Shown piece by piece: positions 1 to 7,196 of a stretch of DNA of 22,662 nt. A program made the translations under genes and the position numbers. Source of the DNA: Gammaproteobacteria bacterium UBA2965. Lineage in GTDB: Bacteria; Pseudomonadota; Gammaproteobacteria; Pseudomonadales; Azotimanducaceae. The DNA lies in the NCBI GenBank assembly GCA_002348385.1, contig DEBD01000021.1:42352-65013 (forward strand), read 5' to 3'. The notes below the pieces were generated by a model. The model was not told where the DNA came from, did no database searches, and worked only from the letters and a program-made list of their open reading frames with translations. Each line of letters begins with the position of its first letter. Position 1 is the stretch's first letter.

Positions 1-164
1 TCACTCGATCACCTTCCTACAGCAGAGAGCTTCCGCAATGCCCACAGAGGCGCTTTTAAACGCCGGGAGCCGCTGCTCGACTAACAACACAGAGGAACCG
101 CACTTCCTGCGCCGATTCCCACACCGCTTTTCGTGCGTTAACTCACAATAGACACCCGCAGATT

Positions 165-181
165 CCGATTAAATGAATCGG
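165..181. promoter_or_regulatory. Short inverted repeat upstream of the protease gene
   Basis: CCGATT and AATCGG form perfect 6-bp arms around a 5-nt AAATG spacer, about 45 nt upstream of the chosen protease start at 226. It could be a repressor site or a small hairpin in the leader. The arms are short and could occur by chance, and no clear -35/-10 pair was found beside them. The rest of positions 1-225 shows no gene I can support. Confidence 0.25.
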
Positions 182-225
182 CCCATCGTGTGCTACTTGG
201 CTTAAATCAGGGAGGAGCACCAAAA

Positions 226-930
226 ATGCGTGTGACTCGTTCGTATGACTTCCCCCGCATGCCAAGCCCAACACTCTTGGCGGCCCTGGCCGTTTGTGCT
301 TGCTGGAGCGCGCCCGCCAGCTCCGACCAGGTCTACGCATTAGCGCTGCACAAGGATCGCGCTTTTCTGAAGATCAACGATCAGCAGCACATCTTCAGAG
401 TCGGTGGCGAATCGCACGCGGGACTGAAACTACTAGCTGCCGACGCCTCCAGCGCGCTGGTACTGCAAGGCGACCGCCTCGTTCGCTTAACCTTGGCCGA
501 CGGGGTGGGCATGCAGGTCGCCAGGACACCCCCAAACGAGGCGCCCATTTCCGTACCTCAAGACCAAGACGGGTTGTTCAGCGTTGGCGGCCAAATAAAC
601 GGTAGACCCGCGAACTTCATAATCGACACTGGCGCAAACCATGTGTCGTTAACGACGCACCATGCAGACCGCCTGGGAATACGTTACAAGCGCTCTGAGC
701 CGATATCCGTCAAGACCGCTGGTAGTCTTACCGTCGGTTACACCACAACCCTAGACTCCGTCTCCGTCGGCTCGCGCAGGTTGCGAAACGTATCCGCAAC
801 CGTAATCAACGGATCGAAGGACTTGCCTATTCTGTTAGGGATGACGTTTCTCGAGAATTTTCAGATGGAATTGAGGGACGGCGTAGTGCTTCTAGGTCCC
901 CGCGCGAGAAATTTCACCCAAGGCGGCTGA
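226..930 (+). CDS. Exported retropepsin-like aspartic protease
   Basis: A 234-residue protein, probably periplasmic. The N-terminus has a hydrophobic segment at about residues 15-33 (PTLLAALAVCACW followed by APASS), read as a signal peptide or membrane anchor. The C-terminal half carries the family A2-like signature: FIIDTGAN with the catalytic Asp at about residue 134, and later LLGMTFLENF at about 203-212, which is the usual second motif of bacterial clan AA DTGA proteases. Such single-domain enzymes are thought to dimerise to form the active site. The frame is open from a GTG at 190, but a strong GGGAGGAG ribosome site at 210-217 places the start at ATG 226. The gene stands alone, followed by a gene remnant. 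The substrate is unknown. The family call is firm; export is inferred from the leader. Confidence 0.85.
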   Translation: MRVTRSYDFPRMPSPTLLAALAVCACWSAPASSDQVYALALHKDRAFLKINDQQHIFRVGGESHAGLKLLAADASSALVLQGDRLVRLTLADGVGMQVARTPPNEAPISVPQDQDGLFSVGGQINGRPANFIIDTGANHVSLTTHHADRLGIRYKRSEPISVKTAGSLTVGYTTTLDSVSVGSRRLRNVSATVINGSKDLPILLGMTFLENFQMELRDGVVLLGPRARNFTQGG

Positions 931-941
931 GCGGGTCATAA

Positions 942-1145
942 CAAGACCGTATAGCGCATTCGGAGGCTCTTTCCGGCAACGCCGGGGCGTTCACCGCCGC
1001 TTTTGTCTATGCGGGGGCACAGGTCATTTGGGGCCTACAGTTTGGTACCATCGACAAGCGGGAAAATTTCGTGAACTATGCCGAGCGCGTCAGTAGCCGT
1101 GGCGCCCACCAAAGGGCGAGGAGCATGGACGAAACCGCACCATAA
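942..1145 (+). pseudogene. Remnant of a glutathione S-transferase C-terminal domain
   Basis: In one plus-strand frame between the TAA at 939-941 and the TAA at 1143-1145, the translation reads like the last helices of a bacterial GST. It contains FVYAGAQVIWGLQFGTIDKR, then F--Y--RVSSR and AHQRARSMDE, matching the usual pattern of ...WG..FGTI.KR..F..Y..R...R.A..RA...D. Only about 65 codons remain of the roughly 200 expected. The thioredoxin-fold N-terminus is absent, and I see no credible start or ribosome site. It is therefore called a decayed fragment. The recognition is from the motif pattern only and a protein search would settle it. Confidence 0.65.
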
Positions 1146-1216
1146 CGCTGCACAGCCGAGGTCGTTTTGAGGGCTAAGGCGCCGCAGCATCATTAGAACA
1201 ACAGGTTGGGGGCGCT

Positions 1217-1969
1217 ATGGGTCGAGTAGAAGGAAAGGTCTGTCTGGTAACCGGAGGCGGCTCCGGCCTGGGCCGTGCCGACGCGATTCGTCTGGCGGAA
1301 GAAGGTGCAACCGTAGTGGTCACCGACATCGATGTTGCCGGCGGTGAGGAAACGGTGGCGCTGGCAGGCAGCAACACCGTTTTCATGGAGCAGGACGTGG
1401 CGGACGAAGCGCGCTGGCAAAGCATCATCGCCGACACGCTGAGCCAGTTCGGCAAGCTCAACGTGCTGGTGAACAACGCGGGGATGGTTGTCATGGGCAC
1501 CGTGGAGTCGGTGACTACGGAACAATGGCGGCGCCACCAGCAGATTCACATGGACGGCACCTTCTTCGGAATGAAATATGGCATCGGCGCCATCAAGCAG
1601 AACGGCGAGCTGGGCTCCATCATCAACATGTCGTCCACTACCGCACTGCAAGGGTACTCCGCCGTATTCGCCTACGGAGCGGCCAAGGGCGCCATCCGCA
1701 CCATGTCCAAGCACGCCGCCGTACATTGCGTAAATTCCGGCTACAAGATACGTGTGAACTCCCTTCACCCCGGTGTGATCGCCACCCCCATGGTGATGAA
1801 TATGGCCGCCGATGGGCCCATTCCGGATACGCCACCACCCATGAGTCCGGTAGGGTTGGGCGAACCCAACGATGTGGCCAACACAGTGGTGTTCCTCGCT
1901 TCCGACGAATCCAAGTTCATCAATGGCGTGGAGCTACCCATCGACAATACGGCCACCAACCAACCCTGA
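1217..1969 (+). CDS. SDR-family NAD(P)-dependent oxidoreductase
   Basis: A 250-residue classical short-chain dehydrogenase, the usual length for the family, expected to be cytoplasmic and to oxidise or reduce an alcohol/ketone. The Rossmann nucleotide motif TGGGSGLG is at 12-19 with Asp37 at the end of beta-2, suggesting NAD(H) preference. NNAG is at 86-89, the catalytic Ser is at about 139-140, and the YxxxK pair is Tyr153/Lys157. The helix alpha-4 Asn usually found in NxDG is His111 here (HMDG), a small deviation from the catalytic tetrad. A G-rich stretch lies just before ATG 1217. The phosphatase gene starts 3 nt after the stop, so the two are almost certainly co-transcribed. The sequence resembles cyclopentanol/3-beta-hydroxysteroid dehydrogenase-type SDRs, but the substrate cannot be read from sequence. 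Confidence 0.9.
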   Translation: MGRVEGKVCLVTGGGSGLGRADAIRLAEEGATVVVTDIDVAGGEETVALAGSNTVFMEQDVADEARWQSIIADTLSQFGKLNVLVNNAGMVVMGTVESVTTEQWRRHQQIHMDGTFFGMKYGIGAIKQNGELGSIINMSSTTALQGYSAVFAYGAAKGAIRTMSKHAAVHCVNSGYKIRVNSLHPGVIATPMVMNMAADGPIPDTPPPMSPVGLGEPNDVANTVVFLASDESKFINGVELPIDNTATNQP

Positions 1970-1972
1970 CCC

Positions 1973-2743
1973 ATGATTGACGACTACGCCGACCGCCACC
2001 ACCCCTTCGAAGGCTGCTTCAACTTTCGCGACATCGGCGGCTACCGTGCCGCCGACGGTCGTCGCGTGCGCTGGAAGCGCTACTTTCGCGCGGGCCGTCA
2101 GGACCGCATGACGGAAGAAGACCTGAAAGCGTTGCGCCGCCTGGGCATCTCCACCCAGGTCGATCTGCGCAAGCCTGAAGAAATCCGCGAGCAGGGCCAG
2201 GGGCCGCTCCCGGACATGGGCGCGGCCTACCACAACATTCCCATTATTCCCGATGGCGGAACCGACGAACTCAACCGTCTGGTGGGCGACACGGGTATTT
2301 CCGGCAAGCGCTATCTGGGTTACCTGGATTTCGGCTCCCAATCCTGGATCCAGCTGTTCGAACTGCTGGCCAGCGGCGGCGCACAGCCAATGCTTCTGCA
2401 CTGCACCGCCGGCAAGGACCGCACCGGCGTATCAACAGCATTTCTTCTCAGCGTGCTGGGGGTGGATCGCAACCTGATCGAGGCCGACTACGTGCTCACC
2501 AATCTGGACGTGGGCCGGCAGGCGGATTTCATCGAGCGCACGACCGGATTTCCCGAAGGCATGGATCGAGCGTTGATGCTCCACCATGCCGGGGTGCCAG
2601 AGAATGCCATGGGCGACTTCCTGGACGGTCTGCATGCGCGGTGGGGTGGTCCGCTGGCCTACCTGCGCCAGATCGGCATCGATGACGTCATCTTCGATCA
2701 GGTGCGCGAAGCTTTCCTGGAGGAAGACGACCAGGCAGTCTGA
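1973..2743 (+). CDS. Tyrosine-protein phosphatase (Y_phosphatase3 type)
   Basis: A 256-residue protein of the bacterial/fungal dual-specificity-like phosphatase group. The N-terminal block FNFRDIGGY (16-24) followed by DGRRVRW and YFRAG is typical of the family. The P-loop HCTAGKDRTG spans 143-152 with nucleophile Cys144 and phosphate-binding Arg150; the Lys in AGKDRTG is the hallmark of phosphatases that may also act on phosphoinositides. There is no signal peptide, so a cytoplasmic location is expected. It begins 3 nt after the SDR stop, and translational coupling is likely. It converges on the next gene, whose stop lies 15 nt away. Whether the substrate is a phosphoprotein or a small phosphorylated metabolite linked to the SDR reaction is open. 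Confidence 0.9.
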   Translation: MIDDYADRHHPFEGCFNFRDIGGYRAADGRRVRWKRYFRAGRQDRMTEEDLKALRRLGISTQVDLRKPEEIREQGQGPLPDMGAAYHNIPIIPDGGTDELNRLVGDTGISGKRYLGYLDFGSQSWIQLFELLASGGAQPMLLHCTAGKDRTGVSTAFLLSVLGVDRNLIEADYVLTNLDVGRQADFIERTTGFPEGMDRALMLHHAGVPENAMGDFLDGLHARWGGPLAYLRQIGIDDVIFDQVREAFLEEDDQAV

Positions 2744-2758
2744 CCGCCATGCGGCGGA

Positions 2759-3631
2759 TCAGTCGCGCCAGAAGGTGGTCATCAACGCTGCGTCTTGGGT
2801 ATCGAATATCTCCTCGGCATGGCGCACTACGTCGTCGTAGGTCGCCTCCAGACCCAGCTGGACGCCGCGGTTGGCGAACACCATGTTCGAGGCAAAGCGC
2901 CCGCCAGCCGCCTGCAGAATGCGACCGTTGGGGGCGTCGTCCGACACCAGGTAAAGCACCCCGGGTGACACCAGCTTCGGATGACTTTCCGGTGCAGGAT
3001 TGTCGGGGTCGGTTTCACTGCCGGGAACGGTAGCGCCCATGCGGGTGGCAGCGCCCGGGGACAAACAGTTGACGTGCACGTTATGAGGCGCACCTTCGCG
3101 GGCCAGATTGTTCATCATGCCCACCATGGCCATTTTGGCCGCGCCATAGTTGGCCTGACCGAAGTTGCCGAAAATACCCGAGCCCGATGAAGTGAATACC
3201 ACGCGCCCGTAATTCTTCTCGTACATGATCGGCCAGGCGTAACGGGTCACATACGCCGTCCCGTTGAGGTGCACGTTAATGACCGCGTCCCAGTCGTCCA
3301 GATCCATGTTCTTGAACGACTTATCGCGCAGTATTCCGGCGTTGTTGATGAGAATGTCTACGGTGCCGAAGGCATCTACGGCGGTGTCGATGATTCGTTT
3401 GGCGCCCTCACGGTCCGCCACGGAATCTTTGTTGGCGACCGCCTCGCCTCCCGCCGCGATGATGGACTCCACTACGCGGTCGGCGGCATCTCCCTGCCCG
3501 GTGCCGTCGACCGAGCCCCCCAGATCGTTCACCACCACGCGCGCACCGTGACTCGCGAGCAGCAAGGCGTGTTCCCTACCGAGGCCTCCACCACCCCCTG
3601 TTATGACGGCTACTTTTCCTTCGAAACTCAT
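2759..3631 (-). CDS. MFE-2-type SDR, probable (3R)-hydroxyacyl-CoA dehydrogenase
   Basis: A 290-residue SDR of the type forming the dehydrogenase domain of peroxisomal multifunctional enzyme 2. Visible are TGGGGGLG (11-18), VVVNDLGGS (32-40, with the extended GGxxDGxG loop typical of this group), NNAGILRDKSF (97-107), catalytic Ser149, and Tyr162/Lys166 in NYGAAK. Known relatives oxidise (3R)-hydroxyacyl-CoA to 3-ketoacyl-CoA in beta-oxidation of fatty, branched or steroid side-chain acids. A TGGAAG ribosome site sits 6 nt before the ATG. The SDR at 6251-7150 is a close paralog sharing long identical blocks. It lies downstream of the glycosyltransferase on the same strand with a 92-nt gap. 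The family is firm; the exact acyl substrate is unknown. Confidence 0.9.
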   Translation of the reverse strand: MSFEGKVAVITGGGGGLGREHALLLASHGARVVVNDLGGSVDGTGQGDAADRVVESIIAAGGEAVANKDSVADREGAKRIIDTAVDAFGTVDILINNAGILRDKSFKNMDLDDWDAVINVHLNGTAYVTRYAWPIMYEKNYGRVVFTSSGSGIFGNFGQANYGAAKMAMVGMMNNLAREGAPHNVHVNCLSPGAATRMGATVPGSETDPDNPAPESHPKLVSPGVLYLVSDDAPNGRILQAAGGRFASNMVFANRGVQLGLEATYDDVVRHAEEIFDTQDAALMTTFWRD

Positions 3632-3723
3632 CTGACACTTCCAGCAATCTCCCAGGGAAGGAAAAGTATCACAACCTGCGCCGGGGAATCAGCGGCGCAT
3701 CAGAACCGAGACGTTCTAGCGGC

Positions 3724-4839
3724 TTACAGGTCGCCGGCGATGAGCGCTTCCAGCCGCGCCACATTGGCGACAGTATGGTTTTCTACCGCATAGCGGTATG
3801 CGCAGGCGCCCATGGCGCTTCGCCTGCTGTGGTCTTCCATGAGTTCTCTCACCACCTGGCTCAAGCGCTCCTCTGAGCCGCAATAGGCACCCACGCTACC
3901 GTCATCGAACACGCCGTCGGGATTCACGTGCAGGCTGACCACCGGCACCTCTCGCATCCACGCTTGAATAAAGGTATTGGCGAAGCCTTCGTGGAGGCTG
4001 GTGTTGACGAACAGGTGCGCGCGGGAGAGCAACTCGTTGACGGCATCCTGGCTCTGCCCGCCCAAGTAGTCGAGATTGGGTGTCGTCTCGATCTGCTGCA
4101 GCAGGCGCCGGCTCCAGTCGGCGTCAGCGTCCCCGGTAGCTGCGGCGCCCACCATGACAAATCGCACATCAGGCAGAGCATGCAGTGAGGCCGCCAGCCG
4201 CTGGAATGCTGCGGGCTGCTTCCACGATTTAAAATTCGCCACCCACACCACCGTGAGTGGTCCGCTCTTGTCCGGTGCTTGCGCAGGCAGCGGGTGAAAA
4301 TTGCCAATCACCGCAGTGGCTTCGCGTCCGTAATGCTCGCGCAGCAGATCCGCCTGGTAGCGGGTTTGGGTGACGATGGTGTCCGCGTGATGCGCCCCGT
4401 AGCGGATAGCCGCCCGATCCATAAAGCGGCGCACAGGATTGCCACTTACCAACCGACCCGGCGACACGTCGCCATCGTGGGCAACGTGCCAGATCATGCG
4501 CGCATTGGAGTGATGCGCATACCAGGCTGAGATTCCCGTATGGCCCCCCGCCACCCGTTGGTAAATAACATCAGGTTTCAGCGCCTTGAGCTTGCGGTAC
4601 ATGGGCAGAGCATGCACCAGATAGCCCCATCTGGGTTTCGGGTCACCAAGCTTCTCCAACTGGTAGCCTGCCGGCTCGAAATCGGGCGCGATACGATTAG
4701 CGAGATACGTGATGTCGTACTTCGCCGTGGGTACGAGATGCTCCAGGATGCACTTCACCTGGTACTGAGCGCCGCCCATGAAGTGCGACCAGTGCGTGGG
4801 AGTGATCACGCAGAGCTTTAACTTGGCGGCGGTGGTCAT
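3724..4839 (-). CDS. Family 4 (GT-B) glycosyltransferase
   Basis: A 371-residue glycosyltransferase without a signal peptide or TM helix. The N-terminal acceptor domain opens with LCVITPTHWSHFMGGAQYQV (9-28), where the GGA/GGxE-like loop is typical. The C-terminal donor domain has VVWVANFKSWKQP (197-209) and the region NTSLHEGFANTF (279-290). In GT4 enzymes the donor-binding EX7E motif follows the pattern EGFxNxxxE; here the first Glu is Glu284, but the second position is Gln292, so the motif is imperfect. The neighbours are lipid-like SDRs and a flavin oxidoreductase rather than polysaccharide genes, so it is an orphan in context. The ribosome site before ATG 4839 is weak. Donor and acceptor are not predictable. 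Confidence 0.85.
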   Translation of the reverse strand: MTTAAKLKLCVITPTHWSHFMGGAQYQVKCILEHLVPTAKYDITYLANRIAPDFEPAGYQLEKLGDPKPRWGYLVHALPMYRKLKALKPDVIYQRVAGGHTGISAWYAHHSNARMIWHVAHDGDVSPGRLVSGNPVRRFMDRAAIRYGAHHADTIVTQTRYQADLLREHYGREATAVIGNFHPLPAQAPDKSGPLTVVWVANFKSWKQPAAFQRLAASLHALPDVRFVMVGAAATGDADADWSRRLLQQIETTPNLDYLGGQSQDAVNELLSRAHLFVNTSLHEGFANTFIQAWMREVPVVSLHVNPDGVFDDGSVGAYCGSEERLSQVVRELMEDHSRRSAMGACAYRYAVENHTVANVARLEALIAGDL

Positions 4840-5051
4840 GATGGCAATCGGCCCATTGGGCTCGGCACGTGGAGACTCCTTTCATTCTAGCGCGGAACTG
4901 CGGCTGAGCCGCGATCCCAGCCAACCATGGTACGGCCAAGCGCGCCCCGGGTCGGAGAATTACGTCAGAAACCTATCCTTTAGCTCTAGCCGAGGCCTCA
5001 TGCCCACCCGTCTGTTGTCAGGCGGATTGCCTACAAGGCCTCGCGCGGGCC

Positions 5052-6080
5052 TCAACGATCGTTCTCCCGCGCCACCAGCTCGAGTACGTCTTCCCGGTCG
5101 GTGCTCACCCGCAGCGTGGTAAAGCCGGAATCGCGCCAGAGGGCAAACCGCTCCCGAATACGAGCAGGCGGACCGATGAGGATCTCCTCGTCAACATATT
5201 CGTCGGGAACCGCGGCCGCGGCCTCGTCTCTGCGACCACCCAAAAACAGCTCCTGAATGCGGTCAGCCTCGGCGGCGTAACCGCGCTTGGCGAACGCGTC
5301 CTTGTGGAAGTTCATGTCACGCGCGCCGAATCCTCCGGCATACAGCGCAATCCCACGCTTGGCCGCGTCGATGCCGCCCTGCACATCGTCGGTCACCACC
5401 ACACTCACCCCACTCACCAATTCCAGATCGTCGAGCGTCTTCCCGTCCGTGCGCTTAGCAACGCCCTGGGCCAGCAAAACACGCACGTCTTCCACCTGAC
5501 GCGGCACGGTGTGCAACGTAAGCAGTCCGTCGGCGATCTCACCGGTCATGCGCACGTTTAGATCCGTTTCGGCACCGATGAGAATCGGGATGTCGGGCAC
5601 GTCGCGCATGGCATTGCGCAGCGGTTTGCCGAGACCGATGGCGCCTGCGCTCTCGTAAGGCAGCACGATTTCCCTGCCCTGGTGCTCGACGCGCTCACCG
5701 GACCAGACTTTTCTCATGATGGCGACATTATCGCGCAGCCGATAGTTGGGCTTGCCCCAGGGCTGGCCGTGCCACCCCTCCACTACCTGTGGGCCGGAAG
5801 TTCCGATTCCCAGCAGCATGCGTCCCCCACCCGCCATGGCGTCGATGGTCTGCGCTGTCATGGCGGTGGTGGCCGGCGTGCGTCCGTCCACATGCACGAT
5901 ACTCGTGCCCAGCTTGATACGTTCGGTAACCGCCGCGATAAACGCCAACGGCGAGAACGCGTCCGTTCCCCAGGTCTCTCCGGACCAGACGGAGTCGAAC
6001 CCCAGTGCCTCCGCTCGCTGAACAAAGCCCACGTCGGGCTGACGGTTGCCGCCGACACCGGTTCCGATTGCAAGCTTCAT
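5052..6080 (-). CDS. LLM-class (luciferase-like) flavin/F420-dependent oxidoreductase
   Basis: A 342-residue bacterial luciferase-like TIM-barrel oxidoreductase. Features: MKLAIGTGVGG at the N-terminus, AEALGFDSVWSGE (about 23-35), the TERIKLGTSI strand, and LLGIGTSGPQVVEGWHG near 94-110, a signature of the LLM subgroup often annotated F420-dependent in actinobacteria but also common in proteobacteria. F420 and FMN use cannot be told apart here, and proteobacteria often lack F420. The frame extends upstream to 6110, but the family-typical start and a GGGTGA ribosome site support ATG 6078-6080. It is divergent from the SDR at 6251, with a 170-nt gap likely holding promoters for both. It probably reduces or oxidises an intermediate of the nearby CoA-linked pathway. 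Confidence 0.88.
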   Translation of the reverse strand: MKLAIGTGVGGNRQPDVGFVQRAEALGFDSVWSGETWGTDAFSPLAFIAAVTERIKLGTSIVHVDGRTPATTAMTAQTIDAMAGGGRMLLGIGTSGPQVVEGWHGQPWGKPNYRLRDNVAIMRKVWSGERVEHQGREIVLPYESAGAIGLGKPLRNAMRDVPDIPILIGAETDLNVRMTGEIADGLLTLHTVPRQVEDVRVLLAQGVAKRTDGKTLDDLELVSGVSVVVTDDVQGGIDAAKRGIALYAGGFGARDMNFHKDAFAKRGYAAEADRIQELFLGGRRDEAAAAVPDEYVDEEILIGPPARIRERFALWRDSGFTTLRVSTDREDVLELVARENDR

Positions 6081-6250
6081 GCATTCACCCGATACGCTAT
6101 TGCAGACCATTGTACGTCAGCCGGGCGAGGCAGGCGTCATGGGCAACCGGGGGGGGGTTGGCAAACGCGGCCTCTCCCCCTCATCATGAGCCATTGGAAG
6201 GCCCTCTCGGGTCGGTACGAGCAGATAACAATCAAATCCAGGACACAGAC
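6081..6250. promoter_or_regulatory. Divergent promoter region with a run of nine G
   Basis: A 170-nt gap between divergent starts at 6080 (minus) and 6251 (plus). On the minus strand TACAAT (6114-6109) is a possible -10 about 29 nt from the start, but no convincing -35 is visible. On the plus strand a CAGGA ribosome site precedes ATG 6251. A G9 tract at 6149-6157, flanked by CAACC and GGTTG, sits between them; slippage there could alter promoter spacing. The region is promoter-bearing by position, and the exact elements are uncertain. Confidence 0.4.
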
Positions 6251-7150
6251 ATGAGCGAATTCGAAGACAAAGTAGTGATCATCACCGGGGCTGGTGGCGG
6301 CCTGGGCAAGGCCCACGCTCTGGAATTTGCCAAGCGCGGGGCAAAAGTGGTGGTCAACGACCTGGGAGGAAGCGGCGACGGCCGGGGTGCATCCGACATG
6401 GCGGACGCGGTGGTCGATGAGATTCGCGCTGCTGGCGGTGTCGCCATCGCCAACAAAGCGTCCGTTTCGGATCGCGCAGGGGCGAAGTCCATCGTCGACG
6501 ACGCGGTCGCCGAGTTCGGAACCGTGGACATCCTTGTCAACAATGCAGGAATTCTGCGCGACAAGAGCTTCAAGAACATGGACCTCGACGACTGGGACCT
6601 CCTGGTCGATGTGCATCTCAATGGCAGCGCCTACGTCACCCACGCGGCGTGGCCCATAATGTACGAGAAAAACTACGGCCGCATCGTTCTCACCAGCTCC
6701 ACCTCCGGCATATACGGCAACTTCGGACAAGCCAACTACGGCGCCGCCAAGATGGGCATGCTGGGTCTGGTAAACGTGCTGGCCATCGAAGGCGCATCGA
6801 AAAACGTGCGAGTGAACGCCCTGGCGCCAGGAGCAGAGACCCGGCTCATCGGAACCATTCCAGGCCGAGACGTAAATCCCGACGATCCCCGACCGGAAGC
6901 GCACCCTCGGCTTGTTACTCCTGCAGTACTGCTAATGTGTAGTGAGGACGCACCGACTGGAAAGGTGATTCAGGCCCTTAGTGGGCGCTACTCCACCAGC
7001 GCAATATTCAACAACGAAGAAATAGCACTCGGTGTTGACGCCAGCTACGAGGATCTCCTTGCCCGAAAAGATCAACTGCTGGATATGTCCACCGCACAAG
7101 AAGGGTCGAGCATGAGCAGACTCATGGCCAAGCAACGCGGCCAGGACTAA
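6251..7150 (+). CDS. MFE-2-type SDR paralog, probable (3R)-hydroxyacyl-CoA dehydrogenase
   Basis: A 299-residue SDR with the same architecture as the product at 2759-3631. TGAGGGLG is at 12-19, VVVNDLGGS at 33-41, NNAGILRDKSF at 98-108, catalytic Ser150, and Tyr163/Lys167 in NYGAAK. Residues 90-115 are almost identical between the two proteins, and the C-terminal DA-YEDLL...QLLDM region is like MFE-2 dehydrogenase domains. The open frame continues upstream to 6005, but that stretch has no SDR homology and overlaps the divergent promoter region. ATG 6251 aligns with the paralog's start and has a CAGGA site. The fused CoA-transferase gene follows after 46 nt, suggesting an operon for activation and oxidation of a carboxylic acid as its CoA thioester. 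Confidence 0.92.
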   Translation: MSEFEDKVVIITGAGGGLGKAHALEFAKRGAKVVVNDLGGSGDGRGASDMADAVVDEIRAAGGVAIANKASVSDRAGAKSIVDDAVAEFGTVDILVNNAGILRDKSFKNMDLDDWDLLVDVHLNGSAYVTHAAWPIMYEKNYGRIVLTSSTSGIYGNFGQANYGAAKMGMLGLVNVLAIEGASKNVRVNALAPGAETRLIGTIPGRDVNPDDPRPEAHPRLVTPAVLLMCSEDAPTGKVIQALSGRYSTSAIFNNEEIALGVDASYEDLLARKDQLLDMSTAQEGSSMSRLMAKQRGQD

Positions 7151-7196
7151 GCGAAGCTTTACACTGGCGCCATAACGCCGGCGATGAGGGGCAAGG

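Noticed and set aside
1..140. Minus-strand open frame whose TGA is at positions 1-3
   Set aside because: It is only about 45-50 codons, has no ATG start or ribosome site, and its Arg/Cys-rich translation resembles no family I know.
2744..2758. CCGC-CAT-GCGG hairpin between convergent genes as a bidirectional terminator
   Set aside because: The stem is only 4 bp with no T-tract; too weak to call.
6005..6250. Upstream extension of the second MFE-2 SDR frame
   Set aside because: The extension lacks SDR homology, crosses the divergent promoter region and the LLM start, and ATG 6251 matches the paralog start.
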